DNA of 41,805 nucleotides from Puniceicoccus vermicola (GTDB lineage: Bacteria; Verrucomicrobiota; Verrucomicrobiia; Opitutales; Puniceicoccaceae), in assembly GCF_014230055.1 (NCBI RefSeq), contig NZ_JACHVA010000018.1, positions 1 to 41,805 on the forward strand. Reading direction: 5' to 3'. The position numbers and the translations under genes were made by a program. A model generated the notes under the pieces. The model had not been told where the DNA came from. It saw nothing but the letters and a program-made list of their open reading frames with translations, and ran no database searches. The number at the start of each line of letters is the position of its first letter. The first letter of the stretch is position 1. This document shows, in pieces, positions 1-8,338 of the stretch.

Positions 1-154
1 ATGACCAAACCTAGACACCAAATGGTTGTTTCCCCAAGCAGACGCAAAAAGTGACACAGATCGTTCAGAAAAACGCCTTATCTAAGTGCCATTGGAGTCA
101 CACCCTCCATTATAATGAACGCTTACAAAATGTTGGATTTTCGAAGCGACCAAC

Positions 155-166
155 AGTAACGTTATA
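155..166. promoter_or_regulatory. LacI-type operator-like site upstream of the DUF4238 gene
   Basis: The sequence agtaacgttata matches the window-wide near-palindrome TATAACGTTATA at 10 of 12 positions and lies 30 bp before the start codon at 196. It resembles the sites in front of the glycan genes between 13 and 33 kb. However, it sits in front of an unrelated gene in an AT-rich block, so it may be a chance match. Confidence 0.3.
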
Positions 167-195
167 ATCGATCTTAAAGACTGAGGAAGATTTCC

Positions 196-1164
196 ATGAA
201 GCGATCAGAAAATCCGAGAAATCACCACTTCATTTCTCAAGCCTACCTAGCGGGGTTTGCGCGGGGTAACGGAAAGAGAAAGCAGGTATCAGTTTTTGAT
301 TTTGAAAACGAGAAAGAGATTGAAGCCACCAACATACGAAATGTCGGTGCAAGTCGCGATTTCAATCGGATCAATTCGACCACGTTGGATCCTCACTTCT
401 TGGAGAAGGAATTCTCCAAATTTGAAACCGATATTCGTCCAACAGTTCGGTCGATCGAAACGAATGGATCACCGACAGCGAAGGAAATGGGTGTACTCCG
501 AACTATGATGAGCCTTTTTGCAGCCAGAAACCCTGGAAGCAGATGCAAAATTCGTGAGGCTGAAGCAAGCCTCTCAAAGGCAATCCTGCGAGAATGCGTC
601 AAAACCCCGGAGCGTTTCGAATCCCAGCTGAAACAAATGCGATCAGACGGCATAGATGTTGACGATTGGGATTTCCTAGAGATGAAGGAGTTTATCGAGA
701 GCGAACGGTACGCAATTTCTCCCGATCAAAGTAGCACAATAGATCTCGAGCTGTCATTGATTGAGCCAATTGCCCGGACCATGGCGGGTAGAAAATGGAG
801 TTTTCTTCGAGCAAATGAAGATACCGGATTCTTTATCACAAGCGACCGGCCTGTAATCCTCAATTGGTACGACCCTCGCAACCTACCCCTAATGATCAAG
901 AGTTCTCCTGGGTTCGGGATGCCAAATACTGAAGTAATTTTTCCGCTTAGTTCAAGAATTTGTATGGTTGGATCATTTGAGGGATCACCTGACGAGTCCA
1001 AAGTGACCTCAAAAATCGTGGGTCACATAAACGCAAATGTCTTAAACCAAGCTTCAAAACAGATCTACTATCATCCGGTTGGATTTAAATTTCATCATAA
1101 TAATAGACTTTTTCGAAATGACGAGATTCTCGATCGCATCAAACGAAAAGCCCCCGCCCCCTAG
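196..1164 (+). CDS. DUF4238 domain protein
   Basis: This 322-residue protein opens with the hallmark of DUF4238, a histidine-rich HHFISQAYLAGF stretch at residues 10-21. The family's function is not established; members are often found as single genes in variable regions, including defence islands. No signal peptide or membrane segment is visible, so a cytoplasmic location is likely. The ATG at 196 is supported by a good ribosome binding site (gaggaaga at 183-190). The gene is clearly more AT-rich than the metabolic genes downstream and is followed by the large nuclease/NTPase gene on the same strand, which suggests that both arrived by transfer. A functional link to that gene is inference. 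Confidence 0.75.
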   Translation: MKRSENPRNHHFISQAYLAGFARGNGKRKQVSVFDFENEKEIEATNIRNVGASRDFNRINSTTLDPHFLEKEFSKFETDIRPTVRSIETNGSPTAKEMGVLRTMMSLFAARNPGSRCKIREAEASLSKAILRECVKTPERFESQLKQMRSDGIDVDDWDFLEMKEFIESERYAISPDQSSTIDLELSLIEPIARTMAGRKWSFLRANEDTGFFITSDRPVILNWYDPRNLPLMIKSSPGFGMPNTEVIFPLSSRICMVGSFEGSPDESKVTSKIVGHINANVLNQASKQIYYHPVGFKFHHNNRLFRNDEILDRIKRKAPAP

Positions 1165-1169
1165 ATCAC

Positions 1170-1325
1170 ATGAAAGAAAAGAAGCATATAAATTTACAAT
1201 TTGAGGATGCGTATCTTTGGTTCCCCGGTTTTCTCAAACTTCTCGCACCTCGGACTCGCGCAGCACCTAGACGTTACCAGCCCTTCTTTTGGAACTGGAT
1301 AATGGGTGGGACTACACTAATCTAG
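1170..1325 (+). CDS. possible 51-aa small protein between the DUF4238 and NTPase genes
   Basis: An ATG at 1170, five bases after the DUF4238 stop codon, opens a frame of 51 codons that ends at TAG 1323-1325 and nearly fills the gap to the next gene. The predicted peptide begins MKEKKHINLQFEDAYLWFPG and is rich in aromatic residues, with a second cluster (FFWNW) near its end. No clear ribosome binding site is present and I recognise no family. The compact same-strand placement is the only argument for a real gene. Confidence 0.22.
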   Translation: MKEKKHINLQFEDAYLWFPGFLKLLAPRTRAAPRRYQPFFWNWIMGGTTLI

Positions 1326-1338
1326 CAACGTATTATTT

Positions 1339-4300
1339 TTGAGTAATATTATGGCGATTTTTGATGTTGAGAAAGACGATCTACTGCGGTTGTCGGACAC
1401 TCTTCTCGAAGAATTGATTGCTCGGCTCTGTGAGGCTGAGGTTGCATCACATGGACATAGTCCTGCGAGTGTCAGTTGGTCAGGCTCCATAAAAGTTTCC
1501 GATGGAGGCATCGACATCCATGTGCAGGTCTCAGTTCCTACTTTCGATACGGGCTTTCTCGTTCGTCCCGATACGATCTTTCAGTGCAAAAAAGACTCTA
1601 TGCCAAAGTCCGCAATTGCAGCGGAGATGCTGAAGGATGGAGAACTAAACCCGACCATCGCAAACCAAGCCCAGATTGGCGGCAGTTACATCATCGTGAG
1701 CCTCTCCGACGATTGTTCACCACCTATGAAGAAAGATCGCCTCGATGCCATGCGGGCAGCGGTCGCCAATGATCCAAACGAGGATAACATCCACCTCGAT
1801 TTCTTCGACCGTTCAAAGCTGGTCCAATGGGTGCGGCAGTGCCCGTCGGTTTTGCTGTGGCTGAAAGGTAAGCTTGGTCAGGGTTATTCGGGATGGCAAC
1901 CTTATGGAGCCTGGAGCAACCCGCCCAAAGGATCACTTGACACTCTCATTTCTGCTCCAGGCGTGACCGTCCACGTGCCGACTGAGAAAGGTCATGAGCT
2001 TTCAATCGAAGACGCAATAGAACCTATGCGTCGGCTGATACGCACATCAAACAAAGCGATCCGCGTCACGGGACTTTCGGGTGTGGGTAAGACACGGATT
2101 GTCCAAGCACTCTTTGACGAAACTGTCGGTAACGATTCACTTGACCGGACTATCGCTGTCTATGTGGATACGGGACAAGACCCCGATCCGTCCGCATCTG
2201 CTATGCTGGATCGTCTGATTGCCGAAGGTCGTCGCGCGGTGATGGTCCTCGACAATTGTCCCTCTGATCTGCATTCGGCATTGGCAGCCAAAGTGTCTGC
2301 TGCAAGTAGTGATGTCCGCCTGATCACGGTTGAATACGATATCAGAGACGACAAGCCGCAAACCACTGAAGTGATCCACATCGAAGCGAATGGACCGGAA
2401 GTCGCCGAAGAACTTTTGGTGCGCCGTTTTCCCGAAATTGGTCAAGGAAATGCACGGCGTGTCGCCGAGTTTGCTGATGGCAATTCCAGGGTAGCCTTGG
2501 CGATTGCAGAAAGAGTTGAACAAGGTGAGAGCCTCGCCCAATTGTCAGACGCAGAATTGTTCAACCGCCTATTCCAACAACGGAAGGGAGAAGACGGTGA
2601 CCTACGCGAACAGGCCGAAACCCTGTCGTTGGTATACTCATTCTCGATTTCCGACCCGGAGGTCGGTCAGAATGAACTAGAAATCTTGGGCTCGATTTCA
2701 GGGCACTCAAAGGCTCAATTGTTCAGAGCTACCAAGAAGCTGGCAGACCGACATGTCGTGCAAAGGAGAGCCCATTGGAGGGCGGTATTGCCCCATGCAG
2801 TCGCAAACAGGTTGGCAGGCTATGCGTTGAAGAGCATCCCCGATGAGACCCTGAGATCAACGTTTGAAGTATCAGGAAACGGTCGCCTTCTGATGTCGTT
2901 CGCCCACAGACTTGGCTTGATGCATGATCACCCTGTTGCCAGAGAGATTGTTGAGGCTTGGCTGCAACCGGATGGCCTGCTTGGCCGCATTTCGGACCTT
3001 GATGAGAATGGATTGAGGATGCTGGACTACATTGGGCCCGTTGCACCAGATGCACTGCTTGATCGGATCGAAGCAGAACTCACCTCGCCAGACTTTCAAG
3101 GAATGGAGCCGAAGCACAATCCCCGAAGGACCACGATCCTCAACCTGCTTCAGTCTCTGGCCTACGAGGCCCACGCATTTGACCGCTGCATGTCGGTGCT
3201 GATCCGCGTTGCGGACCGTGAAGATGAAAAAAACAATTATGATGCGGTAAGTGACAAGATTTCTGGCTTCTTTCAGCCCTATCTTTCAGGCACCCATGCT
3301 TCCATGAAACAACGCCTCGCCATCGTAGAGAGGTGTCTGAGTTCCGAAGATGCGGGACGGCGTTCCTTGGGACTGAAGCTTCTATCCACGGCACTAGATG
3401 GACCGCCATGGACGGGCTTCGGTCTGAACGAGTTTGGCGCAAGGCCGAGGGATTACGGATACCACCCCAACCATGAGCAACTTGTCGAATGGCGCACTGC
3501 TTTCATTAATCTGGCAGTGCGGCTTGCGAACGCTGACGACGAGGACATCAAGAGCCGTGCACGGCAGGTCCTGGCGAATCAGTTTCGAGGTCTTTGGCAT
3601 CAGGAAGCAATGCGGGCTAAGCTGGTCGAAGCAGCACGGGCGATCCATGATCACGAGCCTTGGGGAGCAGGCTGGAAGGCCGTTCGTTCGATCATCTACT
3701 TCGACCACACGAGGGAGAAGGGTGAAGCTGAGCCGGAACCACTTCCCCAAGACTTGGCCGACCTGGATCGGGACCTGGAGCCTCGCGACCTGATTGCGAA
3801 GATCAAAACATACGTGCTAAGCAAAGAGCATGATTACTGGGCACTTGACGACGAGTTCGACAACAGCAGTGATGACAAATACCGTGCGACTGAAGATCGG
3901 TTGGCTACAAAGGCAACAGACTTAGGAGAGAGCTTTGCAGCTTCAGACCATACCCTCGATGAGTTAGGAGCTGAATTGTTCTCAAACGACTGGATGCCCT
4001 ATCGCAGAGCCTTCGGTGTCGGCCTCGCGAAGGGGGTCCACAATTATCTCGAAGGTTGGCAAGGCTTGCTGGAACACCTCGCTAATTCATCCGGTTCGAA
4101 CAACGACTTTGCGGTGATCGGTGGCTTTATCGAGGAGGTCGCTGCTAATGATCCTGAGCTTTCGCGCAAGTTTCTGGATGAATGTGCACAACACCCAGAA
4201 TTGAAGCGAGTTCTTGTGGGCCTTCATCCTTGGGGCGACTTCACTGAAGCCGACCTGAATCGATGCATGGCCCTCCTTGATTATGAAGACACCAACCCAA

Positions 4301-5205
4301 CCATGTTCGAGTCGATCCTATGGCGGGATAACTATGCTAACCTGCCATCCGAACGATTGTTGGAACTTGCAACACGGCTAATCACCAGAACCAACGGCAG
4401 TGACGTGTTGCTTGAAGCGTTGAGCATGAAGCTACATAGTAAAGACCCTGCTGAGGACACTCTGGGACCCGAATTTCGGAAACTAGGCTTGGAGGCGGCA
4501 ACTAAATCGCTGTTAGCAGATCAGAACGATTTTGGAGAGAGCAAAGACTACCAAATTGAGAAAGTAGTCAGGGCTGCGCTAAGCTTCGATGGCAATGAAA
4601 CGGTGAAGAGCCAATGGATAGATACCATCTACTCCTTCGTAGATAAGCATTATGGATACACTCATTCTTTCGACGACGCCATAGCAACAACGGCACAGCT
4701 AATGCCGGAAGCGTTCTTGAATCGTTTGCTCCTCGGCACAGAGGACCAACAGCATCGACGAAAATTCTTCATCCATCGCGGTGGAATAAGGCGGTCTCCG
4801 CTGTCCAAGGTCGATGTCAGTGTTCTGATCAGTTGGTGTCGGAAGCAGAACGATGTAGTCGTCTGGGAACTGATTGCTTACGGAATAGTGCTTTGGGAAA
4901 AGAATGAAAGCAACGGGAGCGACTCTTTCAGAATAGAATCTGCTTTAGAATTTCTTGAAGCGGCACCAGAGCCCGAAAAAGTCCTTCACGCCTACGCAGA
5001 TCGCGTCGCTCCATCTTCTTGGTCGGGCAGCCGTGTCAGCGCTATGCAGCCTAGGGTTAGAGCTATCGAGGAGCTTACGCAGCATGAAAGAACTGACATC
5101 GCTGCCGCAGCCAAAAAAGTGTTCGCAAGATTGAGTAGAGAAATTGAACGCGAGAGAGTGCGGGAACAACATAGAGACGAAGAGCGAGAACAAAAGTTTG
5201 AGTAA
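1339..5205 (+). CDS. Mrr-like nuclease / STAND-type NTPase fusion, putative antiphage protein
   Basis: This 1288-residue protein has a PD-(D/E)xK nuclease-like N-terminus: GGID with Asp59, then IFQCKK with Gln82-x-Lys84, the Q-x-K variant seen in Mrr-type enzymes. A P-loop follows (GLSGVGKT, 245-252) with a Walker B strand (VMVLDN, Asp305), typical of AAA/STAND NTPases. The remaining 850 residues are charged and mostly helical, without a motif I can name; helical sensor repeats are plausible. The order nuclease, NTPase, long C-terminus matches STAND antiphage proteins of the Avs kind, where the C-terminus senses phage protein and the nuclease cuts DNA. That role is inference. The start may be TTG 1339 or ATG 1351; neither has a strong ribosome binding site. 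Base composition is lower in GC than the genes after 5.4 kb. Confidence 0.7.
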   Translation: MSNIMAIFDVEKDDLLRLSDTLLEELIARLCEAEVASHGHSPASVSWSGSIKVSDGGIDIHVQVSVPTFDTGFLVRPDTIFQCKKDSMPKSAIAAEMLKDGELNPTIANQAQIGGSYIIVSLSDDCSPPMKKDRLDAMRAAVANDPNEDNIHLDFFDRSKLVQWVRQCPSVLLWLKGKLGQGYSGWQPYGAWSNPPKGSLDTLISAPGVTVHVPTEKGHELSIEDAIEPMRRLIRTSNKAIRVTGLSGVGKTRIVQALFDETVGNDSLDRTIAVYVDTGQDPDPSASAMLDRLIAEGRRAVMVLDNCPSDLHSALAAKVSAASSDVRLITVEYDIRDDKPQTTEVIHIEANGPEVAEELLVRRFPEIGQGNARRVAEFADGNSRVALAIAERVEQGESLAQLSDAELFNRLFQQRKGEDGDLREQAETLSLVYSFSISDPEVGQNELEILGSISGHSKAQLFRATKKLADRHVVQRRAHWRAVLPHAVANRLAGYALKSIPDETLRSTFEVSGNGRLLMSFAHRLGLMHDHPVAREIVEAWLQPDGLLGRISDLDENGLRMLDYIGPVAPDALLDRIEAELTSPDFQGMEPKHNPRRTTILNLLQSLAYEAHAFDRCMSVLIRVADREDEKNNYDAVSDKISGFFQPYLSGTHASMKQRLAIVERCLSSEDAGRRSLGLKLLSTALDGPPWTGFGLNEFGARPRDYGYHPNHEQLVEWRTAFINLAVRLANADDEDIKSRARQVLANQFRGLWHQEAMRAKLVEAARAIHDHEPWGAGWKAVRSIIYFDHTREKGEAEPEPLPQDLADLDRDLEPRDLIAKIKTYVLSKEHDYWALDDEFDNSSDDKYRATEDRLATKATDLGESFAASDHTLDELGAELFSNDWMPYRRAFGVGLAKGVHNYLEGWQGLLEHLANSSGSNNDFAVIGGFIEEVAANDPELSRKFLDECAQHPELKRVLVGLHPWGDFTEADLNRCMALLDYEDTNPTMFESILWRDNYANLPSERLLELATRLITRTNGSDVLLEALSMKLHSKDPAEDTLGPEFRKLGLEAATKSLLADQNDFGESKDYQIEKVVRAALSFDGNETVKSQWIDTIYSFVDKHYGYTHSFDDAIATTAQLMPEAFLNRLLLGTEDQQHRRKFFIHRGGIRRSPLSKVDVSVLISWCRKQNDVVVWELIAYGIVLWEKNESNGSDSFRIESALEFLEAAPEPEKVLHAYADRVAPSSWSGSRVSAMQPRVRAIEELTQHERTDIAAAAKKVFARLSREIERERVREQHRDEEREQKFE

Positions 5206-5303
5206 TTACCAAGCTTTTATCGGAAGAGGAGAGGAGGCAAATGGGGTCAGCCCAATGTTTCATGCTTTTTAGTCAGACTGAATGACGTCAGCAACTGTGT
5301 CTC

Positions 5304-5405
5304 TCATGCAAGGGATAAATTTTGATTTTGATTTTTTGCGATGGAGTGAAGATGGATGATGATCTTTCTCATGGCCGCAGTGAGGGCGACTTTGTCAGGT
5401 CTAGA
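5304..5405 (-). pseudogene. C-terminal remnant of an IS110-family transposase
   Basis: On the minus strand about 33 codons ending at 5304 read SRPDKVALTAAMRKIIIHLH and onward to a stop. The K-x-A-x-T-A-x-M-R-K pattern followed by a short helix is the usual end of IS110 transposases (transposase IS116/IS110/IS902 domain). Nothing recognisable of the rest of the protein remains, because the frame runs into the activase gene region. It is of a different subgroup from the intact element at 40402-41496, whose C-terminus reads ARKLLVALWKYLEK. It marks the border between the defence-like block and the metabolic block. Confidence 0.55.
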
Positions 5406-5454
5406 TTTTTGACAATCTTGGAATTGAGCGAAGAGCGAGGAATATAACGGGATG

Positions 5455-6153
5455 CTAGAACTGCGGAACCGCCATCCCGAGGTCTTCGTATTTGGCATTG
5501 CCGATCGAGTGATACGGAAGGCGCTCCAAATACTCGATTCCGGGATGGCGTTCCCAGCGGTCCAGAAAGGCTGCGTGTTCGGCGTCGTCGTTCACTCCGG
5601 GAATGATCGGGCATCGCAAATGAATCCGAGCGCCCTGCTCCAGAAGCCAGTCCAGGTTTTGCTGGATCAAGCGACCATCGACTCCGGTCCACTGGCGATG
5701 TCCTGCGGCATTCCAATGCTTGAGGTCGAAGTGGAAGAGATCCACCCACGGCAGGAGTTCCTCGAGCCGCTCGCGCGAGACTTGGCCGCAGGTGTCGAGA
5801 CAGGTATGAATCCCCTCGTTGCGAGCGGCTTGGAGAAGCGCCCGGCAAAATTCAAACTGCACCGTGGGCTCCCCGCCGGAAACGGTCATTCCCCCACCCG
5901 ATGACTCGTAATAGGACCGATCCGCGCGAACCACATCCATGACGTCGTCCACGGACATCCGCTTCCCATACAGCTTTCCGGATCGACCGACCTGCGGTTC
6001 CCGCTTCTGGGATTCGGGGTTGTGGCACCAGGCACAACGCAACGGGCACCCTTTGAGAAAGACCGTCGTCCGCAACCCCGGTCCGTCATGCAAGGAGGCT
6101 CGCTGAATGTCGAAAACGATTCCGGAATCCGCCACTGACTCTTGAGTCTTCAT
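5455..6153 (-). CDS. glycyl radical enzyme activating enzyme (radical SAM)
   Basis: This 232-residue radical SAM protein uses S-adenosylmethionine and a [4Fe-4S] cluster to abstract a hydrogen from the glycyl loop of its partner enzyme. The cluster motif CPLRCAWC (Cys36, Cys40, Cys43) has the CX3CX2C spacing of the family, followed by HNPE, and SGGEP (92-96) is the usual SAM-contacting motif. It is short and lacks the extra cysteine-rich ferredoxin-like insert that many dehydratase and decarboxylase activases carry, so in this respect it resembles the pyruvate formate-lyase activase. It starts four bases after the stop codon of the glycyl radical enzyme gene, so the two are co-translated. It is the last gene of the four-gene operon. 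Confidence 0.9.
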   Translation of the reverse strand: MKTQESVADSGIVFDIQRASLHDGPGLRTTVFLKGCPLRCAWCHNPESQKREPQVGRSGKLYGKRMSVDDVMDVVRADRSYYESSGGGMTVSGGEPTVQFEFCRALLQAARNEGIHTCLDTCGQVSRERLEELLPWVDLFHFDLKHWNAAGHRQWTGVDGRLIQQNLDWLLEQGARIHLRCPIIPGVNDDAEHAAFLDRWERHPGIEYLERLPYHSIGNAKYEDLGMAVPQF

Positions 6154-6157
6154 GATG

Positions 6158-8338
6158 CTAGTTCAGAGTTCTCGCCAAAACCTCCAACTGTCCGGGGCGC
6201 GGAAGGTCCACGAAGCGAATGCTGAATCCCCCGACGCGCACCATCAGGTGTCCCCACTTTTCCGGTTCGCGCATTGCCGCTTCCATGTCGTCCCGGGAAA
6301 CCACGGTCACCATGGCCTGCGCTCCTCCGTGACGGAAATAGGTCCGCAGCAGCGCATCGAACTTCGGCCGCATCGCCCCGAACCATTCTTTCGAGAATTT
6401 CATATTCTGCACCGCCCCGGCATGGAGGGAAGGATCCAGTTTTACCAGCGAGTTCAAAAAGGCCGTGACCCCGTTGAGATCGCTCCCCGAGGAGGGGTTG
6501 TTGGCGTTGGCCATCGGCTGTCCGGACTTACGGCCGTCGGCACTCGCGCATGTCTTCCAACCGAGCACGGTATTGGCCCAATTGTTGATGACCACGACCA
6601 AATAGCTGTCCAACCCGACCCGTTCCGCCTGCTTCGAGGTTTCCGCACAAATGTGTTCATGAACCTTGCGAGCCATGGCATCGGCCAGCCCTTCATCGTT
6701 GCCATATTTACTGACTTGGCGACAGGCGGCCTGAATCTCGGAAAAACCTTCAAAGTTGGCATCCATCGCCTCGACGAGTTGGGGCAAAGTGAATCGCCTC
6801 TGGCGGTAGACCAATTCCTCGATCACGTGCAAACTGTCCGCGGCATTCGTGTTGCCGTAGGTTTCCAAACATCCTCCGAGGAAGCGTGCCCCACCCCCGA
6901 AGGCAGACTTCTTTCGCTTCACACAATCCGAAGTCAAGGCGCTGATAAAGGCCAGAGGAGCCTCTTGGGCCATGACGTCATACTCCAACTTCTGCTGAAG
7001 CGCCAAAGCGGTCACATGGTGATCGACCACCCGGCAATAGCCCTCCCAAAGCGCATCGAAGTCCTGGTAGTCTGTGATCGCGGGAAAATCCTCAACGACC
7101 TTTCGTCCGGTATTGGGGTCCCGCCCGCCGTGCAGAGTCACCTCCAAGGCTTTGAGCAAATTGATTACTCCATTCGGAGAACCTTCGCTGTAGTGACTCA
7201 GGACATACTCGCCACAACCGTAGGGAGTGTATTGCTCGGCCATGTCGAGACTGACCCCAAAAGCCTTCTGCACCGCCGGAATGTTGACCTCGTCGTTGTA
7301 GAGCATCGGGAAGGTGCACCCCTCCCCAATCGCATCGATGGCACGCTCCCACAGCTCGGGGTTTTGACCGTCGTAAAACCGCAGGGAGAGTTGAGGCTGA
7401 TTGAGCCGGACTTTCCGGGTCCCCTCGATCGCGAGTAGGGCGAATTCATCCGCCGCCTCTTCGTCGGGCCTCCCCCGCCCTCCTACGATCAGCCGATTGT
7501 CATACATATTGTCGTAAGCATGCATCAACCGCCAAAGACCGCAGACCAGCTCCAACGCTTCTTCACGGCGCAAAATCCCCTGCTGCAAATCCGCCTGGAG
7601 GAAGGGCCCCAACGCCACGTCGAGGCGCCCGTAGTTCCAGGTTCCCGAGTGAAGGGCGTAGAGCCAGAAGAGTTGAATGGCTTCCCGAAAATGGCGAGGA
7701 GGCTCATGGCGAATCGCCGCCAGCGTTTTTTCGATCTCCGGAGGAACCGATGCCCGGTAAGAATCGATCGTCTCCCGCAAATGACCGACCACAAACGCAA
7801 AGGGACTGCCCGAGAGTTCGGTCTCCAGTCCATCCAGCCCCAAACGCAACAACTTGGGAAAGTCCAAAGACGAGCCCGCCATGCGGTAGAGCGGAAACGC
7901 CACTCCGCTGTCCTCGGTCCACGCATCGGAAGGAAGACGCTCCGAGACCCACTGCGGATAAGAGGCACGGACCTTTTCCACGGTGGTTTTCCCCCGCCAA
8001 TAGCGAGTGATTTCGGCAGCCGCTTCGGCACAGGCCGGATACAGCTTGGCCCCCTCTTCGAGTGCTTGGAAGCAACAATAATACCCCAGATTGACGGGCT
8101 CCGGGCTCAGCCCCGCCAATGGATAGAGGACTCTGCCCGCGAAAACATCGCCGCTTTCCACGGGTTGAAACATCCCCCGGAACTGAACGGACAGAACCGC
8201 CGCCTCACGATCCTCCGGGGAGTTTCCCTCATTCTTGCGATGCTGCTCCGTCAGCTCCCAGGCGTAAAGGATGCCTTTCCGAAAGAGAGCCTCGGAGGCG
8301 AGCCAATGTTCAGGAGAGAGTTCCGACAGGGTTTTCAT
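6158..8338 (-). CDS. glycyl radical enzyme of unassigned subclass
   Basis: This 726-residue protein is a pyruvate formate-lyase-like glycyl radical enzyme. The C-terminal radical loop reads RVGGFSIRFVDL, with Gly704 the expected radical site. The opposing loop is PYGCGEY, with Cys375 as thiyl residue and Glu377 as the likely base. The CxE spacing is that of the dehydratase/lyase branch (usually GCVE), not the Cys-Cys pair of pyruvate formate-lyase. DGRKSGQPMANANNPSSGSD (601-620) is the conserved segment before the final domain, with several family residues changed. Length is slightly below the common 780-850. The substrate cannot be read from sequence. It overlaps the upstream TIM-barrel gene by 29 bases. 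A polyol, sugar acid or related hydroxylated compound is a guess from its neighbours. Confidence 0.88.
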   Translation of the reverse strand: MKTLSELSPEHWLASEALFRKGILYAWELTEQHRKNEGNSPEDREAAVLSVQFRGMFQPVESGDVFAGRVLYPLAGLSPEPVNLGYYCCFQALEEGAKLYPACAEAAAEITRYWRGKTTVEKVRASYPQWVSERLPSDAWTEDSGVAFPLYRMAGSSLDFPKLLRLGLDGLETELSGSPFAFVVGHLRETIDSYRASVPPEIEKTLAAIRHEPPRHFREAIQLFWLYALHSGTWNYGRLDVALGPFLQADLQQGILRREEALELVCGLWRLMHAYDNMYDNRLIVGGRGRPDEEAADEFALLAIEGTRKVRLNQPQLSLRFYDGQNPELWERAIDAIGEGCTFPMLYNDEVNIPAVQKAFGVSLDMAEQYTPYGCGEYVLSHYSEGSPNGVINLLKALEVTLHGGRDPNTGRKVVEDFPAITDYQDFDALWEGYCRVVDHHVTALALQQKLEYDVMAQEAPLAFISALTSDCVKRKKSAFGGGARFLGGCLETYGNTNAADSLHVIEELVYRQRRFTLPQLVEAMDANFEGFSEIQAACRQVSKYGNDEGLADAMARKVHEHICAETSKQAERVGLDSYLVVVINNWANTVLGWKTCASADGRKSGQPMANANNPSSGSDLNGVTAFLNSLVKLDPSLHAGAVQNMKFSKEWFGAMRPKFDALLRTYFRHGGAQAMVTVVSRDDMEAAMREPEKWGHLMVRVGGFSIRFVDLPRPGQLEVLARTLN

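Noticed and set aside
1-54. 17-codon frame MTKPRHQMVVSPSRRKK at the window start
   Set aside because: The first residues recall the start of Y1-type (REP-associated) transposases, but the frame stops at once and nothing of the catalytic HUH region follows, so it cannot be supported.
5445-5456. tataacgggatg as a further LacI site
   Set aside because: Only the left half matches the palindrome, and it lies at the 3' end of the activase gene rather than before a start codon.
6152-7438. 428-codon plus-strand frame
   Set aside because: It is antisense to the glycyl radical enzyme gene and has no recognisable domain.
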